Shown here piece after piece: positions 1 through 11,614 of a stretch of DNA of 64,000 nucleotides. Source of the DNA: Deinobacterium chartae (lineage in GTDB: Bacteria; Deinococcota; Deinococci; Deinococcales; Deinococcaceae); assembly GCF_014202645.1 (NCBI RefSeq), contig NZ_JACHHG010000005.1, positions 186,001 to 250,000 on the forward strand, written 5' to 3'. The first letter of the stretch is position 1, and each line of letters starts with the position of its first letter. A program made the position numbers and the translations under genes. The notes beneath the pieces are model-generated. The model was not told where the DNA came from. It ran no database searches and saw only the letters and a list, made by a program, of their open reading frames with translations.

Positions 1-322
1 CGTCGGCGGTGCGCTGCACGCTGCGCCACACGAACCAGGGGTGATCTCCGTCCGAGGCGTGAAAGAGCGGGTCCAGCTCGAGGTACTCGAGGCCGAAGCG
101 GTGCAGCTCGAGTTCCTGCACGACCGGGGTCATGCGGATCAGGATGTGCGCGCTGCCGCCCAGATCGAAGCGGTAACCGGGCACACGCTCCTCGGTCGCG
201 ACCGCCCCGCCCGCGATGGAGCGGCGCTCGAAGACGCCGACCCGGTATCCCGCGCGGGCGGCATAGGCGGCCGTGATCAGCGCATTGTGTCCCGCTCCGA
301 TAACAACGACGTCGTAATCCAA
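1..322 (-). CDS. FAD-dependent phytoene-desaturase-like oxidoreductase, N-terminal part
   Basis: The first about 107 codons are inside the window and the C-terminus runs off the left edge. The protein begins [20 protein letters not shown], a Rossmann dinucleotide-binding loop (GAGHNAL), followed by an acidic strand end (VFERR) and [11 protein letters not shown], the pattern of the phytoene desaturase/CrtO-like FAD amine-oxidase superfamily. These enzymes are usually cytoplasmic-membrane associated and act on carotenoids or related lipids; the substrate cannot be told from this fragment. I place the start at a TTG (322) because a GAGGGG ribosome site lies about 9 nt upstream and no in-frame ATG or GTG exists between. 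It is divergent from metK. Confidence 0.75.
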   Translation of the reverse strand, partial: MDYDVVVIGAGHNALITAAYAARAGYRVGVFERRSIAGGAVATEERVPGYRFDLGGSAHILIRMTPVVQELELHRFGLEYLELDPLFHASDGDHPWFVWRSVQRTAD

Positions 323-487
323 GGCGCAGTCCCCTCTGAATCCGGCTATCTCACGGATTTTATCCTTGTCGGCATTCGACCTTTGGTAATCAATCCGGCA
401 TACTTTTCCGAGCGGACCTCGAGGGGCCCGGTCCGGGCCCGGGGACGCAAACGCAAGCCACCCCCCACACGGCGAAACAGAATCCTC

Positions 488-493
488 TATACT
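488..493 (+). promoter_or_regulatory. Likely -10 element of metK
   Basis: TATACT sits 50 bp upstream of the metK start and gives a short leader ending in GGGAGGA. No convincing -35 is seen 17 bp upstream, so this is a partial promoter call. The leader is too short for a SAM riboswitch and shows none of its motifs. Confidence 0.4.
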
Positions 494-543
494 GGGAGGC
501 TGCAACCGCGTCCACCGTGGAGTGGGCGTCTACGGGAGGAACG

Positions 544-1752
544 ATGCGCAAGTACTACACTTCTGAATCGGTGTCCGAAGGGCACCCCGACAAACTCGCC
601 GACCTGATCTCGGACTCGATCCTGGACGAATTCCTGCGCCAGGAGCCCACCGCCCGCGTGGCCTGCGAAACGCTGGTCACCACCGGACTGGTGATGGTGG
701 CCGGCGAGATCACCGCCAAGGAAGCGTACGTGGACATTTCGCGCGTGGTGCGCGACGCGGTTCGCAGCGTCGGCTACACCCGCGCCAAGTTCGGCTTCGA
801 CGCCGACTCGGTCGCGGTGATGACGTCGATCGACGAGCAGAGCCCGGACATCGCCGGCGGCGTGAACTACTCGGAAGAGTGGCGCGGCATGACCGAGGAG
901 GAGCGCGCCCGGCCCGAGAACCAGTTCTCGATGATCGGCGCGGGCGACCAGGGCCTGATGTTCGGTTACGCCACCGACGAGACCCCCGAGCTGATGCCGC
1001 TGCCGCTGACTTTGGCCCACCGCCTGACCCGCCGCGTGGCCGAGATCCGCAAAAACGGCACCCTGGACTACCTGCGTCCCGACGCCAAGGCGCAGGTCAC
1101 CATCGTGCGCGACGGCGACGCGACCTGGGTGGATGCCATCGTGATCTCCACGCAGCACCGCGAGGACGTCTCGCAGGAGACCATCCGCCAGGACATGATC
1201 GAGCGGGTCATCCGCGAGGTGGTTCCGCAGGAACTGCTGACCGAGGAAACCAAGTACTACATCAACCCCTCGGGTAAGTTCGTGATCGGTGGCCCGCACG
1301 GTGACACCGGCCTCACCGGACGCAAGATCATCGTGGACACCTACGGCGGCGCGGTGCCGCACGGCGGCGGCGCCTTCTCGGGCAAGGACCCGACCAAGGT
1401 GGACCGTTCGGCGGCCTACTACGCCCGTTACATCGCCAAGAACCTGGTGGCGGCGGGCCTGGCCAAGAAGGCCATGGTCGAGGTCGCCTACGCCATCGGC
1501 CGCGCTCACCCGGTCTCGATGCGCGTGGACACCTTCGGCACCGGCACCCTCGAGGACACCCAACTGACCGCGCTGGTCGCCAAGCACTTCGATGCGCGCC
1601 CGCAGGCCATCATCGCCAACCTGAACCTGCTGCGCCCGATCTACGCCCAGACCGCCGCGTACGGCCACTTTGGCCGTCCCGAGTTCCCCTGGGAGCAGAC
1701 CGACAAAGCCGAGGCCCTGCGTCAGGACGCGGCCCTGGTGTCCGCTCACTAA
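544..1752 (+). CDS. metK: S-adenosylmethionine synthetase
   Basis: 402 residues, the usual length of MetK. It makes S-adenosylmethionine from methionine and ATP in the cytoplasm, supplying all methyltransferases, including the ICMT-type enzyme at 21217-21726. Visible signatures are EGHPDKLAD near residue 14 (N-terminal ATP/Mg site), [12 protein letters not shown] near residue 134, the glycine-rich [10 protein letters not shown] loop near residue 277 and the C-terminal GRPEFPWEQ end. The ATG at 544 is preferred over the in-frame ATG at 517 because GGGAGGA lies 4 nt upstream and homologues begin M-R-K-x-Y-T-S-E-S-V. Monocistronic, with its own terminator. Confidence 0.97.
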   Translation: MRKYYTSESVSEGHPDKLADLISDSILDEFLRQEPTARVACETLVTTGLVMVAGEITAKEAYVDISRVVRDAVRSVGYTRAKFGFDADSVAVMTSIDEQSPDIAGGVNYSEEWRGMTEEERARPENQFSMIGAGDQGLMFGYATDETPELMPLPLTLAHRLTRRVAEIRKNGTLDYLRPDAKAQVTIVRDGDATWVDAIVISTQHREDVSQETIRQDMIERVIREVVPQELLTEETKYYINPSGKFVIGGPHGDTGLTGRKIIVDTYGGAVPHGGGAFSGKDPTKVDRSAAYYARYIAKNLVAAGLAKKAMVEVAYAIGRAHPVSMRVDTFGTGTLEDTQLTALVAKHFDARPQAIIANLNLLRPIYAQTAAYGHFGRPEFPWEQTDKAEALRQDAALVSAH

Positions 1753-1770
1753 ATTTCATACCTGCCGCTC

Positions 1771-1796
1771 AAAAGCCGCCCATTCGGGCGGCTTTT
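1771..1796 (+). terminator. Rho-independent terminator after metK
   Basis: Stem AAAAGCCGCCC / GGGCGGCTTTT with a 4-nt ATTC loop directly downstream of metK. Confidence 0.85.
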
Positions 1797-1956
1797 CCTA
1801 TCTTCCCTGAATTGTTCGCGCCCAAGGCACTTGCCCTGAGCGGCTCAGCACGTTATCGTCTTCAAAACCGTCTTTCTCATTTTCCGCCGCCCTGCGCGGA
1901 GTGCTTGGCTTGCACTTCGTCGTTCCCGAAGCACTTTAGCGAGCTCAAGGAGAACC

Positions 1957-3684
1957 ATGCGAAAACTGCTGTTGCTCGGCGCGCTGCTCGCCGTCTCCGT
2001 TTCCCAGGCCCAGGTGAAGAACGAAGGCACGGTGATCAAGCTGGTCAACAAGGACTGGACCAGTTTCGACCCGGCGCACTGCTACGACGTGGACTGCGGC
2101 GAGGTGCTGATGAACACCACCGAAACCCTGGTGTTCTACGACGGCGCGCGCCCGGACCGGCTGGTTCCGCTGCTGCTGCGCGAACTGCCCACCCGCAAGG
2201 GCGGCGGCATCTCGGCGGACGGCAAAACCTACACCCTGAAGCTGCGGCCCAACCTGCGCTTCGCCGACGGCAGCCCGCTCACCGCCGAGGACGTCAAGTA
2301 CAGCCTCAGCCGCGTGGTCGTGTACGCCGCCTCGGGCGGCCCGGGCGTGCTGCTCACCGAACCGCTGCTCGGCCGCAGCGGGCTGATGCGCGCCAGCGAC
2401 GCCGACTACCAAAAGCTTGACCGCGCCATCACCGTGAAAGGCAAAGACACGGTGATCTTTCGGCTGGCCAAGCCTTTTGCGCCCTTTCTGAGCGCGCTGG
2501 CCTTCCCCGGGCACGGCATCATCTCCAAGGCGGCCGCCGTGAAAGCCGGCGACTGGAGCGGTACCGCCCGCGACTGGAAGAAGTTCAACGCCGCCGACCC
2601 GGCCGACTCGCCCTTCAACACCAAAGGCCCGCTGGGCAGCGGCCCCTTCGTCCTCGAGCGCTACGACACCGGCAAGACCGTGGTGCTCGCCCGCAACGCC
2701 CGCTACTGGCGCAGTCCGGCCAGCTTGCAACGGGTAATCCTGCAAAACACCCCCGAGGAGACCACCGCCGTACAAATGCTCAAAAACGGCGACGCCGACA
2801 TCCTGATGAGCGTCTCGGACGCGCGCGTGGACGAGATCCGCGCCCTCGAGGGGGTCAAGTACAGCACCTACCCGGCGCTGGCCGTGATCTCGATGCACCT
2901 CAACCGCAAGATCAACACCTCGGGCAGCAACGTGCTCGGCAGCGGCAAGCTCGACGGCAAGGGCATCCCGGCGGATTTCTTCGCGGACCGCGACCTGCGC
3001 GCCGCCTTCGCCTACGCCTTCGACTACGGAGCTTTCGTGAAGGACGTGTTGCGCGGCGGCGGTCACCAGCAGAACAACGCGCTGATCGAGGGCATGCCCG
3101 GTTTTGACCCCAAGGGCCCGCGCTACACGCTGGACCTCGAGCGCTCCAGACAGCTGTTCCAGAAAGCCTGGAAAGGTCAGGTCTGGGAGAAGGGCTTCGT
3201 GCTGCCGGTGTTCTTCTCGAGCGGGCAACCGGTGCGCCAGCGCATGGTCGAGATCCTCAAACGCAACGTGGAGAGCATCAACCCCAAGTTCAGGGTAGAG
3301 GTGCGCGAGGTGCAGGACTCGCAGATCGACGCGATGGGCGCGCGCAGACAGCTCAGCCTGTGGGTCGGAGGGTACTTCGCCGACTACGCCGATCCGCACA
3401 GCGTCATCCAGGGCCTGCTCGAATCGGGCGGCCTCTACCCGCAGCAGGTGTCGTACAAGAACCCCGAGGTGGACCGCCTGATTCACGCGGCGGTCGACGA
3501 GACCGACCCGGCGAAGCGCGCGACCCTCTACCGCAAGATTGCCCGCATGGGCTTTGATGACGTCGCCGAGATCCCGGTGTTCCAGCCGCTGAACAAGGCC
3601 ATTCAGCGCGACTGGATCAGTGGCCGCGTGCTGAACCCGGTGTTCTCGGGAACCGACTACTTCTACACCATCCGCAAGCAGTAA
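1957..3684 (+). CDS. ABC transporter substrate-binding protein, family 5 (peptide/nickel type)
   Basis: 575 residues with a clear Sec signal (MRKLLLLGALLAVSVSQAQ) and no lipobox cysteine, so probably a soluble periplasmic binding protein. The body has family-5 solute-binding features: LVNKDWTSFDPAHCYD near residue 28, LKLRPNLRFADGSPLTAEDVKYS near residue 95 with the characteristic F-x-D-G-x-P-L-T-A-E-D-V, and a C-terminal ARMGFDDVAEIPVFQP. Such proteins deliver oligopeptides, dipeptides, nickel or sugars to ABC permeases. No permease or ATPase genes flank it, so its transporter is encoded elsewhere. The ATG has AAGGAG 5 nt upstream. The ligand cannot be assigned. Confidence 0.88.
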   Translation: MRKLLLLGALLAVSVSQAQVKNEGTVIKLVNKDWTSFDPAHCYDVDCGEVLMNTTETLVFYDGARPDRLVPLLLRELPTRKGGGISADGKTYTLKLRPNLRFADGSPLTAEDVKYSLSRVVVYAASGGPGVLLTEPLLGRSGLMRASDADYQKLDRAITVKGKDTVIFRLAKPFAPFLSALAFPGHGIISKAAAVKAGDWSGTARDWKKFNAADPADSPFNTKGPLGSGPFVLERYDTGKTVVLARNARYWRSPASLQRVILQNTPEETTAVQMLKNGDADILMSVSDARVDEIRALEGVKYSTYPALAVISMHLNRKINTSGSNVLGSGKLDGKGIPADFFADRDLRAAFAYAFDYGAFVKDVLRGGGHQQNNALIEGMPGFDPKGPRYTLDLERSRQLFQKAWKGQVWEKGFVLPVFFSSGQPVRQRMVEILKRNVESINPKFRVEVREVQDSQIDAMGARRQLSLWVGGYFADYADPHSVIQGLLESGGLYPQQVSYKNPEVDRLIHAAVDETDPAKRATLYRKIARMGFDDVAEIPVFQPLNKAIQRDWISGRVLNPVFSGTDYFYTIRKQ

Positions 3685-3686
3685 CT

Positions 3687-3750
3687 GCCCGAAAAAGAGC
3701 GGGAGATGCGAGAGGCTGGCCGCATCTCCCGCCCGGTCTTTCGGGCAACT
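3687..3750. terminator. Bidirectional terminator between converging genes
   Basis: GCGGGAGATGCG (3699-3710) pairs with CGCATCTCCCGC (3721-3732); outer arms GCCCGAAA and TTTCGGGC extend it. It lies between the converging binding-protein and MerR genes and can serve both. Confidence 0.75.
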
Positions 3751-3769
3751 CGGTCGTCCGGGGCCTACT

Positions 3770-4561
3770 TCAGGGTTCCAGGAAGAAGGCGATATCCGTC
3801 TCGTATTCCTCGGGGTTGGGCGTGTCCGGCACGCTCTTGACGTAGAACTCGGCGGTCGTTCCGTCGATCTTCAGCCCCCTGCGCAGGGCCTCTTCCACCA
3901 CTTCCGAGTAGGCCGCCCCGGTCCGGTCGTAAGGCCCCACGAAGCGCCCGATAAACGCCGGACGGCTCTCGAAGGTGCGCACCTCGATGCGTCCGCTGGG
4001 CTGGACCTCGCCCTCCACCGGGATGCACATCTCCAGCAGGCTCCGGCCCTCGTCGTGGTCGTTGTAGCACACAAAAAAACTGGGATAGCTGGGCTGGTAA
4101 CCGTGCCGCTTCACGTGGGCCATCAGTTCCTGGAACGCCTCGGGAATGACCTCGTAGTGGGGTACTTCGAGGTGGGTGCGGATGCTGAGGGTCTGCAGGG
4201 TGGGAAGCTGTTCGGTGCGGTAGAGCATGGTGTCCTCCTGTAAGTAGCGTTGCAGCTGCCAGCGGGATCGCTCCCGGACCTCGATCTCCTCGAGCAGGCG
4301 TCGGTCGTGCTGCAGCAGGACCTCCCGCGCGCGCTCGGGGTGGCCGAGCAGTTCACGGATCTCCTCGAGGGCCAGCCCGATCTGTCGCCACTGCCGGATC
4401 TGGCTGGCCTGACCGATCTGAGAGACGCTGTAGTAGCGGTAGCCGGTCAGGTCATCGACCCGTTGGGGCTTGAGCAGCCCGATCTCGTCGTAATAGCGCA
4501 GGGTCTTGGGCGAAAGACCGGTCAGTAGCGCAAACCTGGAGATGATCAGCTGGGCTCGCAT
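3770..4561 (-). CDS. MerR-family transcriptional regulator with GyrI-like effector domain
   Basis: 263 residues. Residues 1-75 form a MerR winged helix ([20 protein letters not shown], then LTGYRYYS, and [11 protein letters not shown]), followed by a coiled-coil dimerisation helix around residues 80-105 ([16 protein letters not shown]). Residues about 110-263 look like a GyrI-like/BmrR-type ligand-binding domain, with [21 protein letters not shown], and a C-terminal acidic strand. This architecture belongs to multidrug-responsive activators that untwist promoters with over-long spacers. Its own promoter has exactly that geometry (4570-4600). The DUF418 membrane-protein gene 46 bp upstream is on the same strand and is a possible co-regulated gene. 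Confidence 0.9.
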   Translation of the reverse strand: MRAQLIISRFALLTGLSPKTLRYYDEIGLLKPQRVDDLTGYRYYSVSQIGQASQIRQWRQIGLALEEIRELLGHPERAREVLLQHDRRLLEEIEVRERSRWQLQRYLQEDTMLYRTEQLPTLQTLSIRTHLEVPHYEVIPEAFQELMAHVKRHGYQPSYPSFFVCYNDHDEGRSLLEMCIPVEGEVQPSGRIEVRTFESRPAFIGRFVGPYDRTGAAYSEVVEEALRRGLKIDGTTAEFYVKSVPDTPNPEEYETDIAFFLEP

Positions 4562-4569
4562 GCTCCTTC

Positions 4570-4600
4570 ACGCTAAGCGTTCCAGTCGCTGGAAGGTCAA
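4570..4600 (-). promoter_or_regulatory. MerR-type promoter/operator with 19-bp spacer
   Basis: On the minus strand: -35 TTGACC (4595-4600), 19-bp spacer, -10 TAGCGT (4570-4575). The spacer carries the perfect palindrome TTCCAG-CGA-CTGGAA (4580-4594). A 19-bp spacer with a dyad between the hexamers is the hallmark of MerR-controlled promoters. The start codon lies 8 nt after the -10, with GGAG between them. Confidence 0.75.
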
Positions 4601-4607
4601 GTCCCTC

Positions 4608-5750
4608 TCAGCGGCGAAACGGCTGCGGCCGTCCGTAGGTCCAGCTGCGCCACAGCCACTCGGCCGGTCCCATGCGGAAGTGCCGCAGCCACAGCGTGCT
4701 GAGCCCGCACTGAAGCGCGAAGAAGATCAAACAGATCACGGCGCCTGCCAGCGGCCCCACCTGACCGAACCATCCCAGCCCGGTGTTGTAAAACAGCGCG
4801 GTAAAGACCAACGACTGCAGCAGGTAGTTCGTGAGGCCCAACCGCCCCACCGCCTCGAGCGGGCGCCAGCGGCCGCCCTCGCCGTAATACAGCGCCGCCG
4901 CCGCCGCGTAGGCCAGGGCCAGGGCCAGCCCGCTGGCCAAGCGCAGCGGCAACACCCACAACTGGCCCATGGCCGAGGCGTTGGCCTGCGCCAGCAGGAC
5001 CCCCAGCGGCAGGCCGACCAGCAGGCCCAGCCGCACGGTGGCGCGCAACGGCCCGACGAACTCGGGGAGGCGCGCCAGCAGGCCCGAACGCGCGATCCAG
5101 CCGCCCAGCAAGAACAGACCGAGCACGCTGGGCCCGGCGAACACCAGCGAGGGCAGTTGGTTCTCGAGGTAGTCCGAGGCGCGCTGCGCCGCGATCTGCA
5201 CGAAGCTGCCCTCACGGTACACCTCGTCGGTGTAACTGACCGTCAGCTCGGGCGGCAGCGGAACGTTGGCCAGCAGCAGGTTCAGCGCGAGCCCCACCGC
5301 CAGCCAGGTCAGCGCGCGCCGCAGCAGCGCGCGCCCACGCAGGTGCCGTGAGGCCAGCAGGCCGAACCCCACCAGCGCGTACAGCGTCAGGATGTCGCCG
5401 CGCCAGACCAGCAGCCCGTGCAGCACCCCGATGACCAGCAGGCCCCTCAGTCGCCGGACGTACACCCGGGCAACAGCGGCCGAGTCCGCCTCGAGGCGCG
5501 CGAGCTGCAGCGCAAAACCGATCCCGAACAGCAGCGCGAACAAGGTGATGAACTTGCCGCTGACCAGCACGTCCAGCAGGGTCTGTACGGCACGGTCCGC
5601 GGGGGGCATCGGGCGGTAGGCCAGCAGGCCCGCGAAATCCGCAAGGTTGACCAGCAGAATGCCGCCCAGCGCCAGCCCTCGCAGGCCGTCGAGCAGGTGA
5701 AGGCGTTCGTCAGCGGTGACCGGCGCGGGTGCAGGAAGCTCGGACTTCAA
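4608..5750 (-). CDS. DUF418 (YeiB-family) integral membrane protein
   Basis: 380 residues with about nine to ten hydrophobic helices. The N-terminal LLDGLRGLALGGILLVNLAD and the following GKFITLFALLFGIGFALQLAR match the DUF418/YeiB family, and the C-terminal LGRLGLTNYLLQSLVFTALF with a final FRMGPAEWLWR is the conserved DUF418 end. The family is widespread, located in the inner membrane and of unknown biochemical function; acyltransferase-like relatives suggest a role in modifying envelope molecules, but that is inference. The start is TTG with GGAG about 7 nt upstream. The merR gene follows on the same strand. Confidence 0.85.
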   Translation of the reverse strand: MKSELPAPAPVTADERLHLLDGLRGLALGGILLVNLADFAGLLAYRPMPPADRAVQTLLDVLVSGKFITLFALLFGIGFALQLARLEADSAAVARVYVRRLRGLLVIGVLHGLLVWRGDILTLYALVGFGLLASRHLRGRALLRRALTWLAVGLALNLLLANVPLPPELTVSYTDEVYREGSFVQIAAQRASDYLENQLPSLVFAGPSVLGLFLLGGWIARSGLLARLPEFVGPLRATVRLGLLVGLPLGVLLAQANASAMGQLWVLPLRLASGLALALAYAAAAALYYGEGGRWRPLEAVGRLGLTNYLLQSLVFTALFYNTGLGWFGQVGPLAGAVICLIFFALQCGLSTLWLRHFRMGPAEWLWRSWTYGRPQPFRR

Positions 5751-5936
5751 GGCGATCTCCTGACGACATCATAAACCGCGCTTTTCCGGAGCCCGCCACG
5801 GACCATGGGGCAGCGGGCTCGTGCAGCCCACAGCGTTCGCAGGTCTCGCTCCTGACGCTGCTTGCCGTTGCTCGAGGAAACGGCACAGCGCGCCAGCCGA
5901 TCGTATCCTCTGAACGCCAGGCGGTTAGAATTCCTC

Positions 5937-6722
5937 ATGCACGCCACCTCGCATCCTGTTGCCGTTGTCACCGGCGCTGCCCAGGGCGTCGGCCGCCGCA
6001 CCGCCGAAGAACTTGCCGCCCGGGGCTACGCCCTGCTGCTGATCGACCTGCACGAGCCCGCCGCCACCTTGGGGGCCCTGCGCGCGCAGGGGATACTGGC
6101 CGAATCACTGACCGCAGACGTCTCGCTCGAAAAGACCGCGCTGGCCGCCGCGCAGCGCGTGCAGGAGCGTTTTGGCCGGGTGGACGTGCTGGTCAACAAC
6201 GCCGGCATCTCGTGCATCCGGCCCGCCTTAGAAACCAGCGCCGCACAGTGGCAGCGCGTGCAGGACGTGAACCTGCTGGGGCCCTTCTTGCTCTCGAGGG
6301 AACTGGGCCGCCTGATGCTCGAAGCCGGCGCAGGCAGCATCGTGAACGTCGCCTCGGTGGCAGGCCTGCTGGGCATCGCCGAACGGTCGGCCTACAACGC
6401 CTCCAAGCACGGCCTGATCGGCCTGACCCGCACGCTGGCAGCCGAGTGGGGAGGGCGCGGCGTGCGGGTCAACGCGGTATGCCCTGGCTGGATCAAGACC
6501 GAGATGGACGAGGCCGACCAGGGCAGCGGCGCGTACAGCGATGCCGACATCGAAGCGCGCGTACCGATGGGTCGCTTCGCCACGGCGACCGACGTGGCCC
6601 GCGCCATCGCCTACCTGGCCGACCCGCAGCAGAGTGCTTTCGTAAACGGCCACACGCTGTCGGTCGACGGCGGCTGGTACGCCGATGGCAGCTGGGACAA
6701 CCTGCGCTTGCGTCAGCGCTGA
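5937..6722 (+). CDS. Short-chain dehydrogenase/reductase (SDR)
   Basis: 261 residues, typical of classical SDRs. It shows TGAAQGVGRR (cofactor loop, residues about 13-22), NNAG, the catalytic Ser in VASVAG and the catalytic YNASKHG, followed by VNAVCPGWIKTEM and the C-terminal LSVDGGWYAD. It is an NAD(P)-dependent cytoplasmic oxidoreductase; the substrate is unknown. I choose the ATG at 5937 rather than the in-frame ATG at 5862 because TAGAAT (5926-5931) sits 5 nt before it, giving a leaderless mRNA, and because the extra 25 residues look unstructured. It stands alone and is followed by a strong terminator. Confidence 0.9.
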   Translation: MHATSHPVAVVTGAAQGVGRRTAEELAARGYALLLIDLHEPAATLGALRAQGILAESLTADVSLEKTALAAAQRVQERFGRVDVLVNNAGISCIRPALETSAAQWQRVQDVNLLGPFLLSRELGRLMLEAGAGSIVNVASVAGLLGIAERSAYNASKHGLIGLTRTLAAEWGGRGVRVNAVCPGWIKTEMDEADQGSGAYSDADIEARVPMGRFATATDVARAIAYLADPQQSAFVNGHTLSVDGGWYADGSWDNLRLRQR

Positions 6723-6765
6723 ACGCCTTCCGGACGCCGGAGCGTCTCGGCGTCCGGAAGGCGTT
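6722..6765. terminator. Long perfect hairpin terminator between converging genes
   Basis: AACGCCTTCCGGACGCC (6722-6738) pairs perfectly with its complement at 6749-6765: 17 bp with a 10-nt loop. It begins at the SDR stop codon and serves both the SDR and the converging small gene. Confidence 0.8.
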
Positions 6766-6786
6766 TGGCGGAAAGGCAGCTCAGGC

Positions 6787-7059
6787 TTATCCTGCCGGAT
6801 TTTCTAGCAACTCCTCGGTGACTTCCTGCCGCAGCTTCAGTCGCACGTGACCGACCTTCTCCTCGTCCACGGTCATGCCGCGCAACTCCACGCGGTAGGT
6901 CAGGCCGCCGAACTGCAAACTGGATTCGTCCATCCCCACCCCGCTCGGCTGCAACTCGAACTGCGAGCCCTTGGGCAACCAGTCGGCCTCGCTCTCCTCC
7001 ACCGTCAGCACCGCGCCGTTCTCGAGGTCCCCACGGACCAGGGTCGCCAGAATTTCCAT
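6787..7059 (-). CDS. Conserved-looking small protein of unknown function
   Basis: 90 residues, acidic, with no signal peptide or membrane segment. It begins MEILATLVRGDLENGAVLTV and is predicted to be mostly beta strands ending in a basic/acidic helix (VRLKLRQEVTEELLEN). I do not recognise the family. The start at 7059 is preferred over an ATG at 7119 because TACCCT (7066-7071) lies 6 nt upstream, the leaderless arrangement seen at other genes here. The region just upstream holds a strong promoter followed at once by a terminator (7172-7233). Confidence 0.6.
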   Translation of the reverse strand: MEILATLVRGDLENGAVLTVEESEADWLPKGSQFELQPSGVGMDESSLQFGGLTYRVELRGMTVDEEKVGHVRLKLRQEVTEELLENPAG

Positions 7060-7171
7060 GCCTCGAGGGTAACGGTCCAAAAGGGTCGGGATTTGAGAGA
7101 AGCGGGAGGCAAGGATCACCCGGGGTTAACCAAGTGAACATGGATAGCTTAACCAGGGCCAGGAGCAAACG

Positions 7172-7193
7172 AAAAAATCGGCCGCTTGGCCGA
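7172..7193 (-). terminator. Intrinsic terminator just downstream of a promoter
   Basis: On the minus strand TCGGCC-AAGC-GGCCGA followed by six T. It begins about 5 nt after the predicted start of transcription from the promoter at 7205-7233, so a full-length transcript would need read-through; otherwise an RNA of about 28 nt results. Confidence 0.65.
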
Positions 7194-7204
7194 CTGATAA
7201 AAAC

Positions 7205-7233
7205 AGTATACCCCGGTATGCGTTATGCGTCAA
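7205..7233 (-). promoter_or_regulatory. Strong consensus promoter reading toward the small gene
   Basis: Minus strand -35 TTGACG (7228-7233), 17-bp spacer, -10 TATACT (7205-7210). It is among the best sigma-70-type matches in the window. The transcript meets the terminator at 7172-7193 almost immediately. Confidence 0.7.
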
Positions 7234-7281
7234 ACGATGCACTCGGGTGCGGCTTGCCGCCGGATCTCCTGAGACAGCGAA

Positions 7282-7318
7282 CGAGAAACACCGCCCCGTT
7301 ATGGGGCGGTGTTTCTCG
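7282..7318 (-). terminator. Terminator of the V-ATPase operon
   Basis: 16-bp perfect stem CGAGAAACACCGCCCC / GGGGCGGTGTTTCTCG with a 5-nt loop, 12 bp beyond the atpD stop. Confidence 0.85.
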
Positions 7319-7329
7319 AACAGACGTCC

Positions 7330-7974
<645 letters not shown>

Positions 7975-7996
7975 GATTTCCTCCTGGAAAGTGATC

Positions 7997-8084
7997 AGTT
8001 CTCAGTCATCAGTGATCAGCAAGCCGGTACCCAGCTGTGCTGTCCCACGTCCCGCTGACCACTGAAAACTGATGACTGAAAACT
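7997..8084. repeat. Imperfect inverted repeat between atpB and atpD
   Basis: The left arm AGTTCTCAGTCATCAG and following bases (7997-8020) is the reverse complement, with one 7-nt indel, of the right arm (8054-8084), which contains CTGATGACTGAAAACT. Arms of 24 and 31 nt enclose about 33 nt. Its composition (CAGT/CATCAGT runs, less GC-rich) differs from the flanking genes and resembles dispersed small intergenic repeats or a MITE-like element; only this copy was seen in the window. Confidence 0.7.
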
Positions 8085-8087
8085 ATC

Positions 8088-11266
<3,179 letters not shown>

Positions 11267-11287
11267 GATTCCTCCTGGAATTCCAGT

Positions 11288-11614
11288 TTAGAGCTTGATA
11301 TCGAAGCCGATGGTGTCGCGGACGAGCTTCCCCATGTAGGCCTTCACGTCGACCTGATTGTCTGCGAAGGCGTCAGCGAGGCTGGGGACCGGCAGCAGGA
11401 TCGGCAGGTCACGGCCACGCATGGCACGCTCGGTCGCCTTCTGGGGATCTTTGATCAGTCCGCTGTCCACGGCGATCAGACCGTAGGCGTTCGAGGCAAT
11501 CATCCGCTCGAGGTTCGCCTGAGCGGCCTCCGGAGTGGACTCGATGACCTCGACGCCCGCCAGCCGGAAGCCGGTGGCCGTCTCGCTATCGGCAAGAACC
11601 GCAACCTTATGCAT
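11288..11614 (-). CDS. atpF: V-type ATPase subunit F
   Basis: 108 residues, starting MHKVAVLADSETATGFRLAG with the subunit F pattern (G-F-R-L-A-G-V) and YGLIAVDSGLI in the middle. It binds subunit D in the central stalk and affects coupling and inhibition. Overlaps the end of atpC by 8 bp, so translation is probably coupled. Confidence 0.95.
   Translation of the reverse strand: MHKVAVLADSETATGFRLAGVEVIESTPEAAQANLERMIASNAYGLIAVDSGLIKDPQKATERAMRGRDLPILLPVPSLADAFADNQVDVKAYMGKLVRDTIGFDIKL

Noticed and set aside
487-1749. 420-residue open frame on the minus strand opposite metK
   Set aside because: Antisense shadow of metK caused by high GC; no ribosome site and low-complexity protein ([10 protein letters not shown]-like).
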